Positions 44,880-57,054 of a DNA stretch of 64,000 nucleotides are shown here, one piece after another. The notes under the pieces are model-generated. The model was not told the origin of the DNA. It searched no databases and saw nothing but the letters and a program-made list of their open reading frames with translations. Source of the stretch: Dugong dugon (taxonomy: Eukaryota > Chordata > Mammalia > Sirenia > Dugongidae). The stretch is taken from contig CM057462.1 of NCBI GenBank assembly GCA_030035585.1, forward strand, positions 118,353,234-118,417,233, read 5' to 3'. Position 1 is the first letter of the stretch, and each line of letters begins with the position of its first letter. A program made the translations under genes and the position numbers.

Positions 44880-45340
44880 AATTGCTCAGGCAGCAATATG
44901 GGGGGACCTGGTAGAGGAGAGTAAGACTGGGAGCTCCAGGAGGGAGAGCAGTTTGAAGACTGAGGTGGTCATCTGGGCAAAACATGGAGCCCTGAATGCA
45001 TAACGTGGTGACAATAATGTGAGAGAGAAGAAGATATGGATTTGAGGCAATCAGTGGAATTTGATGACCAGTTGGAGAATAAGAAAGAAGGAAAAGTGAA
45101 GGATGATCAGAGGTTTCTAACCTGGGTGACTGACTGGGTGGAAGCTGGTGATGCCATTAAGGAAGGCAGGGAGGAGGAGGTGAGTTGGCGGAGGGTGGCA
45201 AGAATGGTTTTGTACTGGGAGACAATGAGGACCCAATAGACGTTTGGCTATTCAGGTGTGGATTTTAGGAGAGAATTTGGGTCTGGAGCTTTGGAGATTT
45301 AGGAGCTTCAAGAAATGGGGCTAGGCAATGAGGAAACAAA
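44880..45340 (-). mobile_element. L2 LINE fragment
   Basis: Reverse-complement L2 ORF sequence in decayed form (gtgaaggatgatcagaggtttctaacctggg). The open frame at 45036-45239 is incidental. Confidence 0.45.
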
Positions 45341-45690
45341 TCCAAATGAGATGGAAATGAGGACACTTGGGGCCTCCAGGTTATGTAGCAATTAGATTAA
45401 ATGCTTGAAATGAAAAACTCCAGGTCTAGAGCTGCTCAAAGTCTTTCTTCTTGACATTCATGTCTTTGAACCTCACCCTTCTCTGTCTCCACTCTAAAGC
45501 CCACAAGACAGTTCTGTCCCTAGCAGAGCCAGATGTGAAGCAATATCCCAACTCCATTTTCCATATTGGCATTTTTCGATGCTTCGGAATTTACGACTGT
45601 TTGGGGATGCATTAGCTGAAAATGGCTTTGAGCTCCACAGCTTTCTGCCTTCTTCCAGCCTCTGACTCGTGCTCTGCTGCATCCAGAGCC
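45341..45690. other. noncoding stretch without recognised genes
   Basis: Apparently unique DNA. A short minus-strand frame at 45494-45682 has no recognisable features. Confidence 0.4.
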
Positions 45691-45739
45691 CAAGTCTTTT
45701 CCTTACTGCTTAGAAAGGGCAGTTTGCTTTCCATTTTCT

Positions 45740-46150
45740 AACACACTGTTTCACTCACTTACTTATTATGTTCATGGTTACGATGTCTACTTCTTCTATA
45801 GTGTAAGCTGTATAAGGGAAGAAGTGTTTGTTTTTTGCTTATATATGCAAGGTGCTTATGATAATGATTGGCTTATCACCATCATCACCAGTTGCTGTGG
45901 AGTTGATTCCGACTCATGGTGATCCCGTGTGTGTCAGAGTTGAACTGTGCTCCATAGGGTTTTCTTTTTTGTTGTCGTCCATAGGGTTTTCAGTGGCTGA
46001 TTTTTCAGAAGTAGATCATCAGGCCTATCTTCTCAGGTGCTTCTGGGTAGACTCAAACCACCAACCTTTTGGTTAGTAGCTGAGCTCATTAATCCTTTGC
46101 ACCACTCAGGGACTCCTGGCTTATAGTAGGAACTCAATAAGTATTTGCTG
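45740..46150 (+). mobile_element. L2 LINE 3' end split by an AfroSINE
   Basis: 'gtgtaagctgtataagggaag' to 'ggtgcttatgataatgattggcttat', resuming after the SINE with 'tagtaggaactcaataagtatttgctg'. Confidence 0.7.
45877..46116 (-). mobile_element. AfroSINE with internal duplication
   Basis: Flanked by the 8-bp duplication TGGCTTAT (45869-45876, 46117-46124). The phrase CCATAGGGTTTTC occurs twice (about 45950 and 45980), separated by a T/G-rich insert, so this copy is about 30 bp longer than usual. Confidence 0.9.
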
Positions 46151-46851
46151 AAAATTGAATGAACAAAGAAAAGTTATTCAGTATGCTGAATGCTGTAGGA
46201 CGAGAACTGAGAAAAGATCTCTAGGTTTAGGATGGGAGGTTATTGGTACCTTAGGGAGAGTAATTTCAGTAGAATGTGTTATAGAAGCAAGAATGAAATG
46301 CTGTTGTCATTATTTTAAATTCACTTTTTGGAAAAGGCACACGCTTTTAAGAGGTGAGGAAATGAGGCTGCAAGATGAGACTAGTCTTCTGTGTGATATT
46401 TTGTTCATTTGCTATGTCTGGGCTCATGGAGGTTGAAATATATCGGCCTTTATTTGGTGAGTATGATGGCTTGAGAAAAAATATGCCTAGAAATATACAG
46501 CTAGGTTCTGAAAGGACTGTTCCATTTTGCATAAAAATTAGAGACAGAGTACAAACAAGCAGGAAGGAAATTTCCATTTTCACTAGATAAATAAATAACA
46601 CGAGATCTTTATTAATATATGTGGGCATTTTAGGGTGAGGGTTTCTCCTGGGGGTACTTTAGTGCTCACTGACATAAAATTATTCTCTCAGTTTGCTCCA
46701 CACCCTGATAGAACTGTTTTGTGTGTTGTCGTTTGAAATTATTGTAAGTCATGCTCCAGCTCTTAGGAAGCATCTCTTCTAGGGAAATTTCTGAATAGTG
46801 CCAGAGTAAATCTGCATCTTAACCAGCTTTTTTTTTTTTTTTCTTTATCAC
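46150..46851. other. noncoding stretch without recognised genes
   Basis: Unclassified DNA. Overlapping frames at 46155-46628 on both strands show no domain. No repeat family is recognised with confidence. Confidence 0.4.
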
Positions 46852-47739
46852 TGTCTTAGTTATCTAGTGCTACTATAACAGAAATATGACAAGTGGATGG
46901 CTTTAATAAACAAAATTTATTTTCTCACAGTTGAGGAAACTAGAAGTCCGAATTCAGGGCGCTGGCTCTAATAGAAGGCTTTCTGTCTCTGTTGGCTCTG
47001 GGGGAAGGCCCTTGTTCCTTGTTTCCTTGGTGATCTTCATGTGGTGTGGCATCTATCTTCCCCATCTCTGCTTGCTTGCTCAATCTACTTTTTTTTAATA
47101 TCTCAAAAGATATAAAAAGAAATTGACTTAAGAACACTGTTATGGATTGAATTGTGTCCCCCAAAAATGAGGGTCAACTTGTCTAGGCCATGATTCCCAG
47201 TATTGTGTGACTGTCTACCATATTGTCATCTGATGTGATTTTCTTATGTGTTGTAAATCCTACCTCTGTGATGTTAATGAGGCAGGACTCAACAAGATTA
47301 GGTTTTGTCTTAAGTCAGTCTCTTTTGAGATATAAAAGAGAGAAGTGAGCAGAGAGACAGGGGGACCTCATACCACCAAGAAACAAGAGGCAGGAGAATA
47401 GTGCATCCTTTGGACCCAGGCTCCCCGCACTGAGAAGCTCCTAGTCCAGGGGAAGATTGATGACAAGGACCCTCCTCCAGAACCGACAGAGAAAGCCTTC
47501 TCCTAGAGCTGGTACCCTGAATTCAGACTTCTAGCCTCCTAAGCTGTGAGAGAAGAAATTTCTCTGCTAAAGCCATCCACTTGTGGTATTTCTGTTACAA
47601 CGGCACTAGATGACTAAGACAAACACCCCACACTAATACTTCCTCATTAACATAACAAAGAAACCCATTCCCAAATGGGATTATAACCACAGGTAAGGAT
47701 TTACAACACATGTTTTTGGAGACAATTCAGTCCATAACA
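46852..47739 (-). mobile_element. MaLR-like LTR (outer), interrupted by a sister LTR
   Basis: Minus orientation: it starts at 46852 with the reverse of the 3' end (TGTCTTAGTTATCTAGTGC) and finishes at 47739 with the reverse of the 5' end (GAATTCAGTCCATAACA-like). The inner copy at 47138-47621 splits it. Confidence 0.85.
47138..47621 (+). mobile_element. MaLR-like LTR (inner), inserted in an inverted sister copy
   Basis: 484 bp from TGTTATGGATTGAATTGTG to GACTAAGACA with the perfect 5-bp duplication AACAC (47133-47137, 47622-47626). It lies in the opposite orientation to its host LTR, so the family was active over at least two periods. Confidence 0.93.
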
Positions 47740-48388
47740 GTTGCTCTCAGGGGCGTGAATGGAGGATTCTCTGTAGTACATGCAGTCATTCTGACTGTGA
47801 CAGCAGATTGAGACTTAATTTTTATGTAACCTAAGTGCCTTGATCTTATCAGCCCATGACCACAAACATTTAAATTTCCTTTTAAATACTAAAGAGTGGT
47901 AGGTTGCAACACCCTCTCTTGGTCTGGTGGTTGGAAATTGTCCTCTGGACTGTCTGAGGGGTTCCAGTGCTGTCTTGTGTGAAAGTAAGACAAATCCCTT
48001 ATGTTCTTCTGCCCCAGTGTCCTTGTCAACCAGTCACATTGCTGCAGGTGACCCTCATGAGATTGCCCCTTTGATGGGCACAGCTATCTCCACAGGTGTT
48101 GCTACTGCTGCTACCACTACTTTGGCCTCAAGGGAGGTGACACTGTTCTCTCCTTTGGTATTTAGTCTTAAGCACTGACAGACCCTTCCTCTAAGTTGTC
48201 ACAGCACTGTAACTTTTAGCAAGTATTAACCCCAGGCAAAAATAGCAGAAGGAAAGTTCAACATTAAGAATAACTTAACAGCTAATACAAGACACGGCTA
48301 CTCTTAGAGCTTACATCATGTCTTAGGTAGAGTTCCCCAGAAGCAGACTCTGAGGCAAAGATTTGAGAGCAAGTAGTTTATTTAGTAA
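47740..48388. other. noncoding stretch without recognised genes
   Basis: No gene seen. The frame at 47927-48178 lacks any family signal. 48318-48388 may be the edge of an old LTR or LINE that resumes after the SINE at 48389-48590. Confidence 0.4.
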
Positions 48389-48590
48389 GGAGCCCTGGTG
48401 GCGCAACTGTTAAGCGCTTGGCTGCTTAAAGCACTGGAACCTACCCAGTGGCTCTGCAGGAGAAAGACCTGGCGATCTCCTTCCATAAAGATTATAGCCA
48501 AGAAAACTCTCTTGGACAGTTCTACTCTATCATATGGGGTCTCTATGAGTTGGAATCAATTCCATGGCACCCAGCAACAGGAAGCTGATT
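48389..48590 (+). mobile_element. AfroSINE
   Basis: A long form from 'ggagccctggtggcgcaac' to 'aattccatggcacccagcaac'. It splits an unclassified repeat (tagtttatttagtaa before it, gctaggtgatcccaggg after it). Confidence 0.9.
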
Positions 48591-48744
48591 TGCTAGGTGA
48601 TCCCAGGGAGCATTGGTAAGTGAATGGAGAAGTCAGACAGGGAAGCCAGACAGAGAAGGGAAAGAAGTCTATAGAGGGTGCATTAATAAGAAAACTACTG
48701 CTAGGGGCAACTGGCTCAATCCCATTGGGTACCTTCGAGAGATA

Positions 48745-49030
48745 GCATAAAACCGCTCTGACCAATACAGTAGCCACTAGCCTCATGTACATACTAACCA
48801 CCTGAAATGTGGCTCATCAGAATTGAGATATGCTGTAAATGTAAAATATCTCATTGAAGACTTTTTATATCGATTACATGTTGACGTGAGAATATTTTGG
48901 CTATATGCGGTTAAACAAAATATATTAAGATTAATTTCACCTGTTTCATTTTACTTTTTAAAATGTGGCTACTCGAAAATTTAAAATTACACGTGGCTCA
49001 CATTATATTTCTATTGGACAGTGCTGGTGT
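48745..49030. mobile_element. ancient hAT-type DNA transposon
   Basis: The outer sequences are inverted relative to each other (left ctctgaccaatacagtagcc; right inverted cactgtccaatagaaatata), with an AT-rich middle. A familiar short mammalian element; I am not sure of its exact name. Confidence 0.55.
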
Positions 49031-49068
49031 AAAAAATGCCTCAGAACTGTCCCACCTGAGGAGTGAAA

Positions 49069-49221
49069 GGAGCCCTGGTGGCGCAGTGGTTAAGAGTTCG
49101 CTGCTAACCAGAAGGTCGGCAGTTCAAATCCATCAGCTGCTCTTTGGCAACCCTATGGGACGGTTCTACTCTGTTCTGTAGGGTCGCCATGAGTCGGAAT
49201 TGACTTGTTGGCAATGGGTTT
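49069..49221 (+). mobile_element. AfroSINE, well preserved
   Basis: A short form, close to consensus in head (ggagccctggtggcgcagtg) and tail (tcgccatgagtcggaattgac). It is among the youngest-looking SINE copies in the window. Confidence 0.95.
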
Positions 49222-49771
49222 AAGGATTGAAGAAACTGGATGTATTTATCCACTAATTCCAAACCATCATTGGCCAAGCTTTGCTTCTGGGGGTGTTCAC
49301 TCCCCAGTACTTCTGGCTGCCAAATGCTGGCAGAGCCGAGTAAGCTTCTGAGCTGGAGAAAGCCCTTGGCAGGGAGGCAGTAAGAAGCCATGGCTTTTAC
49401 TGAGGACTTTGGTGGGGGGCTGGGAGCACGGACAGTGCCCGCTACACTCCCTCGTTCCCACCTCCTAGCAAAGGCAATCCTAACCAACAAGCCCCACCTC
49501 CCCAAATAGGGAAGCTCCAGTCCTGTTCATCCTCAGAATCCTGGCCAGACTCATTCCAGAGAAAAGGAGAAGGTATTTGTTTATTTTTTTCCCCCTTTAC
49601 TCAGTTCTAAGTCATTTTCCCCAAGAAATGATTAACAGGGACACTTGTTCAAGGGAAAAACAGAACCTTATGGATTGAGGTGAGGTCTGGCCTTTTGGTC
49701 TTTGTGATGGGGTGAATGTGTTTTGCACATGGGAAGGACATGAATGAATTTTGGGGGGCCAAAGGGTGGAA
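49222..49771. other. noncoding stretch without recognised genes
   Basis: GC is moderately raised around 49260-49500. A minus-strand frame at 49104-49505 overlaps the SINE and has no recognisable domain. Confidence 0.4.
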
Positions 49772-50182
49772 TGTTATGGATTGAATTGTGTCCCCCCAAA
49801 ATTATGCCTTATAAATCCTCACCCTTATAGCTGTGGCTGTAATAGCATTTGGAAATAGGCATTTCTTTGTTATGTTAGTGAGGTCATGTCAGTGTAGGGT
49901 GTGTCTTAAGAAAATCACTTCTTGAGATATGAAAGAACAGATCAGGCACAGAAGACAAATGGAAGAAGGTAGATGCCACGTGGAGATCTCTAAGGAACAC
50001 CGAGAACTCTGGAGAAGCTGAGACAAGGGTTTTTCCTCAAAGAGAACAGAGAGCCTTCCCCTAGAGCTGGCACTCTTGAATTCAGACTTCTAGCCTCCTA
50101 AACTGTGAGAGACTAAATTTCTGATTTTTAAGGCCACCCGCTTGTGATATTTCTGTTATAGCAGCCCTAAGAAAGTAAAACA
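49772..50182 (+). mobile_element. MaLR-like solo LTR, diverged
   Basis: It begins TGTTATGGATTGAATTGTG and ends near 'tagcagccctaagaaagtaaaaca'. 411 bp, more diverged than its relatives, with no clear target duplication. Confidence 0.75.
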
Positions 50183-52800
50183 ATCCTCAAAAGCCAAACG
50201 AATACAAGGCTTAATATCAGTACTGACATTTTCCAATGTCTGGGTTCCTCAGTCAACTCCGCCGTTGTGCCCAGGTTCTGCAGCTCCAAGCCAAGTCCAG
50301 CTAAGTCTCCTGCTTTCTCCTTTGTGTGAGGTGCACACTCTTGTCCTGCAGCCATGCAAGAAACCATGTGAATGAGAACACACAACTCCACAATAACAAG
50401 CCTTATATATAGGCACAATGCCTAATCCATGTGGAATGGGATGATATTTCAAAGAGTTAACTCTAGGTTCTCACTCACCCCCGACCCTCACATGCCTTCC
50501 AACTCTGTGTTCTCTAATTTTCTTCACCTGCACCCTGAGGATCTTCCTCTCAGCCCAGAAAACTAGATATGAGTCATCCACTGCTTTAGGCGAAGGCTGT
50601 CACTCTTGAACTAGAGAATAAAGGAGGAAGATTTGCAGCGTTTAAATTCAAAAGTCACTGGTGCAGGTGTAAAACAGAAAGAGCTGGGTGCATAAATGCG
50701 TAATTGCAAAGAAAGCTTTATTTTGAAACCTGTCCTTCAAACTGTAGATTCCACAGGCTGGGGGATGGGGAGAGGGAAAGCACCTCAAGGACAGAGAGAT
50801 AACTGTGGACCATAGCCCACTAGCTCCACAGCCTGGAGACCTCCACCTGTCCCAAGGACCTATATTAGATGTCCTTGTTCACTTGTGGTGAGAATTGCTC
50901 ATGGGCTGCAGTCACCATGGCGATTATCCAGCCCCACAGACAACTACTTGTGCCCTAGGACTTCATGCTGCACCCACACCATGTGGGAACTCCCCCCACC
51001 CCAACAGTCCAGGGCACCTAAAGGCTCTACTTAAACGTCCCAGGATGGAAGCCTTGGTCACCTAGAAAGTCTTTATGGAGTAGTACCTGGGCAATATAGG
51101 ACCAGACAGAACTGACCCCACACCTCTTAACAAGCCAGGTCAGTGTTGGAGACACCTGTGTTACACCTATTAGGGTAGGAATATTTCTCCAAAGGAGGCA
51201 TCATCTTTGGAAATGCATCTCTGTCCACAGTTATGACAACTTCTTACATTAATGCGCAGAGCACTGTCTCTCCCTGAAGCCACATTGCTTTAACCCCTCC
51301 TCTCCCATTTAATTACTAAAGGCCCATGCAAAGGGTCTTCCCACAGCAGGACAGTTTGCTCAATGGCAAATTCAATTAAAAAATATCAACTGTTCAAAAA
51401 ACCCAGGGTATGAGCTCACCTAGTGTCAGCTTATAACATACACTCCTGGACAAAAAAGCTAGAAAACCATTTGAATGATTCACAAATAGTCAACAAAAGA
51501 GGTATAAGTCTGTGTGAGCTTTCCTCATAGTTACCCATGAAATGTGTGTTTTGGGTATATTCCGAATGCACTGTATCTTGTTTTGCTGAGGTGGTTGGAC
51601 AAAAGTGGGTACATTCCAGAGTTTTCTCAGGCCCCAAATTCAAGGAAAGGGGAAGGTGGAATGTTGTCCACAGGACTTCTATGGCATCTGGCTTCCTTAG
51701 GCCAATTTAGGGCATTAAATACTTCTCTGTCATTAAACCATGATTGCTGTTTTAGTTCCACTAACACTGGAAACAAGTGTTTAATGCCCTCAGTGACCTA
51801 GCAAATATTTCAGAGAACAGCCCGTAAATTTATGCTTCCAGTGATAGGAAATTGTGAGTTAATGACAGAGAAGGCAAATGCAAAACATCTGGGCATTTGA
51901 AAGGAAACAGCAGTAAACTACTTCTCAGATATTACCCGAGTCTGGAGCACACCGTCTCTTGACTAAGCTAAAAGAGGGTAACTGTCTTTTGGGGTGTATC
52001 ACACCCACATATCCCCTCTCTGAGCTCTGCACCGGCTTCAGTTCCCATACAGTGTGGTCCTCCTTGCCCGTAGTTGATCGGACAAGGTGTGGACACTTGT
52101 GCCTAGCTGGACTCATCATATTCTCCACCATAGAATAGGGAAATGGGCCTCAGAGCCTCTTGAGCAGCTATCTATGGCTTCTTTGTGCGGGTCTGCAATG
52201 ACGAAGAAGAAGGAAACAGATACACAGTGACAGATAGAGACAACACAGCAGGGACAGGCAGCAACACTGCAGCCCTCGGCCTCCGGCTTTCCAGGTCTGG
52301 CTCCAGGCCCTTGAAGGCCTGTTGATGCCACCTGTGCATGGGTGCTATGATGTATCTAAAATAAACCCCTGTCTATGCTTAGATGCCTGTGGGTGTCTAT
52401 GCAAGCCATGTTACCCATTATCCTATCAGAAACTGAGTCTGTCCTTAACTGAACACTGGTGGGGAGGCTGGAATCATTTCTAAGACCTCTCTACATCTTA
52501 GGATCACCACATTCCTTACAACATTCTTCTTTTGCATTTTGAAAAATAAATTTCTTGAGACATTTCTCACTTCTCTCACCTGATCTCCCACTAAAGATGA
52601 TTTTTGGGCCCTGTAGTCCATGTTGAAGAGCCGAGTAGACATGTTAGCAAAGGGGAGAACAGCTTCCCATTTCTCTGGAGAGGTCCCTGTGATTCTAGAT
52701 TTCAAAGCGTGGATCAAGCAGGGCAAAAGGGAGAGGGGAAGACACTTCCTTCTTTCTCCATTTATTCATTCAGTTGATATTTGTTAGGCACTTACTATGT
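50183..52800. other. intergenic DNA without recognised genes
   Basis: About 2.6 kb with little recognisable repeat content. Short frames on both strands (for example 50167-50452, 51431-51801, 52116-52726) have no domain, overlap in several frames and show no splice-linked pattern. 52755-52800 is the start of an L2 relic (tttattcattcagttgatatt). Confidence 0.5.
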
Positions 52801-52805
52801 ACTAA

Positions 52806-53016
52806 GCAGCTCTGGTGGCTCAGTGGTTAAACGCTTGGCTGCTAACTGAGTGGTCAGTGGTTCAAACCCATCAGCCGCTCCAAGGGAGAAAGATGTGACG
52901 GTCTGCTTGTGTAAAGATTACAGCCTTGGAAACCCTATGGGGCACTTCTACTTTGTCCTATAGGGTCACTGTGAGTTAGAATCGACTTGATGGCAAGGGA
53001 TTTGGTTTTGGTTTTT
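52806..53016 (+). mobile_element. AfroSINE
   Basis: A long-form copy from 'gcagctctggtggctcagtgg' to 'gcaagggatttggttttgg'. It lies within an L2 relic. Confidence 0.9.
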
Positions 53017-53019
53017 ATA

Positions 53020-53560
53020 GTAAGTACCTCATGGAGGCTACATTAGAGTGGAGGGAGTCAGACAGTAAATCAACACAGAACTAAAATAACTTCAGGTAGT
53101 GAAGAGCTATGAAGTTGATCAAACAGGGAAGATAGAGAACGACTGTACATACAGATTTGTGTGTCTGAGTGGTGGTTCCTTTCAGAAGGATATCATGAAA
53201 AGTGCTCTGAGGGGATGGAGTTGAATGGAGATGGGAATGAAAGAGAGGAGGATCTTGGGATCAGCTTTCTGGAGAAGAGTACTAGCATATTCTAAGGCAC
53301 TGGGGCCCCCTACCTTCTGTCTTTACCCTCACATCTTTCCTTTTATTTACCTTTCCTCAAATATTAACTGAGCTCCCACTAGGAATCAGGAGCTAGCTGA
53401 AACAGCTCAAAAGAATAGGACAGGGTTTTTGCCTTGGAGGAATTCACAGGCCAGGGAGGTAGAAAGACAGAGAAGCCAGTCATGGCAATACAGATGGTGT
53501 GTACATAGTAGACGAAAGTACAAAGCATTATTAAGAGGATGTTAGTAGCACAGAGGAGGC
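53020..53560 (-). mobile_element. L2 LINE fragments
   Basis: Two decayed reverse-strand L2 segments (ctcatggaggctacattagag; then ttgccttggaggaattcacaggcc and gtgtacatagtagac). No open frame. Confidence 0.5.
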
Positions 53561-55397
53561 TGTAACTACCTGCCAGGTGTTCTTAAATGCCTGCCCAGCA
53601 GCTGGATTCTCAAAGGAGGAGACAGTCTGCAGGATCTGAAAGTTCACTTTCTTTCCAATGTAAGGCTCTACATTTAGGTGCTTTTGAAAATTCTACAGAG
53701 TCGGAAAGCTAATTTGAACAACCCAGCAAAGCACACACACCGTACACTAACAGGGAAACCCAGCAGAAAACTGGAATTAATTCAAGTTTGCTGAGAAAAT
53801 AGGAAAGGTGACTTTTATTTGCAGAACCAGGATGCTAATGTCAAAAAAACACAGCACTCAGAGAAGGGCTAATGGCAAAGGGAGGAGTTGGCAGTCGTCC
53901 CTGGAAATGTGTAATCCAAGAATGAAAGTTTTACAGAACGAGGAAAAAGCCTCAACATAACACAGGGTCAGAGTGAACCGTTTGGTATTTATGTAACTGA
54001 TAAAGGGTTTAAGCGAGACTGTGTATTTACTTAATGGTATGACTCATTTAATGGAACAAACTTTAAAAAACACACAATGATTAAGTTTTGCATATATTCC
54101 TTTTGTGAAGCCATGTGACACTCAATGGCATTGAGGTCCCAAAATATGGAAACTGCCAACAGAATATGTCTACGTAAGGATAAAAGAAGGACAGGTTGTA
54201 TTCTTTAAACAGTTTAAGAGGAAATTCTAGACTCAAGCCATGATGCCCTGCACGCCCTCAGACTACAGCTGATGGTGAGTAGGTGTTGGGTGTTAGGTAA
54301 ACGGAAGAAGCGACTGCAGTGGTGGGAGGTGTGAATGCCAGAATACAACTTCGGTTTGTGGAAAACACCAGAAAGGGCATGGAAGAGGTGTTTTAAATAC
54401 TCTTTCGTAATAGAATAGATTATAGGATGACCAGATGTCTCTCTTCAAGGAAAACTGTCACTCTATAAACATTTGCCCCAAGAAAACCTTCAGGGATGGG
54501 AGTAGAAACTACCTGACTCATGGTAGGACTAGGACTAGTTCATGGCAGAGTTCCTTCTCTGCTTGGAGAATTCGGGAAGAATAACTGAGAGCTTGCTCAG
54601 TGCCTCACTTTTTCTCCTTGGGAGTAGGCTCATCTGCTGAGAGTATACGTTCGACTCAGTTCCTCCGGGGCAGGCTAGGTCCCTTGAGGGGGAGGCTGCC
54701 CGAGTTCAGGCTCTGCCCCACGGGTGGGTAGCTTGCCTGAATCTGAGGTTCCATTTGTCAATAGATACAAGTAACATTCTCCAGCCTAAGCTTTATTGGT
54801 AATAAATGTGATATTTTGGCCTCTAACTGCTTGATTTTTTGTCTTATTTCTCAAGACTTAGAACTCAGGCTGGGAAGCAGAACATTGCTGAGACCCCAGT
54901 GGGGTCCCGGGGGCACTTACTCAAAGAGTCATCCTCCAGAGTTGCTAAGACTGAGTGTTCTGAGGCCCACACACCTGCCAATCTGGAGAGACAAGTCTTA
55001 CATTTTAGTACAAAGACAACACACTGGTTTCTGATATAATCCCCAAATCAAAACTCACAAGGAGAGATGCTTTGAGTGCCAGGTGTGAATTTGAAGTTGA
55101 GCCAATTCTTACTTGAGCTATGTAGCATGCTCCAGGGTGAGAGTCAGCTCTCAGGAGAGTCATGTCTCAATCTTAGCCATGCTGAGAGGCCAGCAAGGTC
55201 TTCAAAATATGACGAATTCCCTTAGGGACTAGAACGTGCATAGTAACCAGAACCAAAACTAACAAACAAAAAACCAAAACAAGCACTTTAATGGATGACA
55301 TATGACACATATAGACTAGTTTCTCTTCTGAAAAGTGAAACACTATAACATAGCATAAGTTCTGTATAGCACTTTACAGTTAACAAAGCCCTTTTAA
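53561..55397. other. intergenic DNA without recognised genes
   Basis: Mostly single-copy-looking. It contains one member of an unclassified local duplication (about 55098-55207). The frames at 54816-55039 are short and unsupported. Confidence 0.45.
55098..55207 (+). repeat. unclassified repeat unit A
   Basis: It matches 55914-56017 at roughly four of five positions, sharing 'tatgtagcatgctccagg' and 'catgtctcaat'. It does not match any family I recognise. Confidence 0.65.
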
Positions 55398-55399
55398 AA

Positions 55400-55554
55400 A
55401 ACCCGTGGCCGTTGAGTTGATTCCAACTCATAGAGACCCTATAGGACAGAGTAGAACTGCCCCATAGGGTTTCCAAGGAGCACCCAGTGGGTTCAAACTG
55501 CTGAATTTTTGGTTAGCAGCCGTTGTTCTTAACCACTACACCACCAGGGTTTCC
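55400..55554 (-). mobile_element. AfroSINE
   Basis: A short form flanked by similar sequences AAAGCCCTTTTAA / AAAGCACTTTTAG, a slightly decayed target duplication. Confidence 0.9.
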
Positions 55555-55913
55555 AAAAGCACTTTTAGACACATCTAATTTGACCTACTAAACAACCTTA
55601 TAGATTACTATGATCTCCATTTACATGAAGGGATGAAAGAAAGAAAAGAAAAATGGAAAGGAATAAAAGGAGACAGAGGGAGGCAGGAAGTGAGACCAGA
55701 CCGTGGGGTGAGATCCCCAAGATCAACATGTGCAGTGGTACATGGCTGTGTACTGTACAGTCACATATGGTGGCCCCAGAGGTATCTGCCAGGTTAGAAA
55801 GGGCAGAGGTTTGTGAGATTATTACCTCTTATATCGCTAATCACTTCAGATTATGAAAACAACTTATGCTACCATGGGAGGCAAAAACTCTGCCATTCAG
55901 GAAGCCACACTGA

Positions 55914-56017
55914 CCAATTCTCACCTGAGCAAGTCTATGTAGCATGCTCCAGGATGGGAATCATCTCTCAGGAGAAACATGTCTCAATGTTAGCTGTGCT
56001 GGGAGGCCATGTCCAGG
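55914..56017 (+). repeat. unclassified repeat unit B
   Basis: The partner of 55098-55207, same orientation, about 710 bases away. It could be a direct local duplication or two pieces of an unknown dispersed repeat. Confidence 0.65.
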
Positions 56018-56019
56018 TT

Positions 56020-56824
56020 CTGGGCCCTGAAAGTCTTGCTGTGCCAGCTCTGGGGCCATCTTCCCTTATCTGTGACTGCACACCAGAGCCGGGTATTTTC
56101 TATGTATGTCCACATAGGGACTTTCTGGGGCAGGCCTAACCAAGGTGGAAGGAAAGTTCCATTTATGAGCACCTCCAAGACACTGCTAGGAACATGCATA
56201 TTATCCTTTGGAATTTTCTTAATGACCTATGTGGTAAGTAGAAACTGTCCCCACTTTATATATGAGGAACTTGAGCCTCAAAGAGGCTTATCCAGTCCAA
56301 CTCTGGGGTCAAATGGCCTCTGAAATCTCTAGGAGGAACTAGACAAAATTAAGATTAATGAAAGAAGTTAGCAATGGGAAAAGAAAACACATGCTGAAAA
56401 TAGATGAACTAGGTAGAGAGAAAGGTGTAGCCACGTGGAGAATGATGTTATACTTTGAAATACCAGGAACAAAACTATATGAACGCATGCCAACGACTGA
56501 CTGAGTTTCCAGCAATTTAGTGAAGAGTTTGCTGAGAAGAAACTGCCCGAGAGGGAAGGGTCCTTGAGAAAAAAATTACTGAGAGAGGGGTGCTGTCCAG
56601 ATGGGAGCCCAAAGAGAGCAACCACCCAGATACAGAGAATGGTGTAAACTCTTGCCCTTGATGTAATAAGGGAAATGACCAGGATGAAGAATGAATTTAC
56701 AGTCATGTGGGAATAGGGTATATTATGTGGATATTAACTGAGATAAGCATGTAGCTTGCCTGTTTTTTTGCTTTTGCTTTTATTATGGGAATTAAAACAA
56801 AAAGTACACAGAATTATAACACTA
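56020..56824. other. intergenic DNA without recognised genes
   Basis: Unclassified sequence. The minus-strand frame at 56368-56706 is leucine/serine-rich but has no homology I can name. Confidence 0.4.
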
Positions 56825-56837
56825 TAATGGAACCCCA

Positions 56838-57035
56838 ACCAACCAACCAACTAGTTGCAGTGGAGTTGATTCTAACACATGGCGATTCCATGTATATCAG
56901 AGTAGAAGGGTGCTCCATAGAGTTTTCAGAAGAAGATCACCAGGCCTTTCTTCCTAGGTGCTTCTGGGTGGACTGACCCCCAACCTTTCAGTCAGCAGCG
57001 AAGTGTATAAACTGTTTGTACCACCCAGGGACTCC
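56838..57035 (-). mobile_element. AfroSINE
   Basis: Flanked by the perfect 13-bp duplication TAATGGAACCCCA (56825-56837, 57036-57048). Its left end starts with a short (AACC)n run. Confidence 0.95.
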
Positions 57036-57054
57036 TAATGGAACCCCATGTGCT

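Noticed and set aside
50183..56830. exons of a neighbouring gene such as DDAH1
   Set aside because: By mammalian gene order DDAH1 should lie in this direction, but no frame in the interval resembles it and no splice-flanked conserved block is visible.
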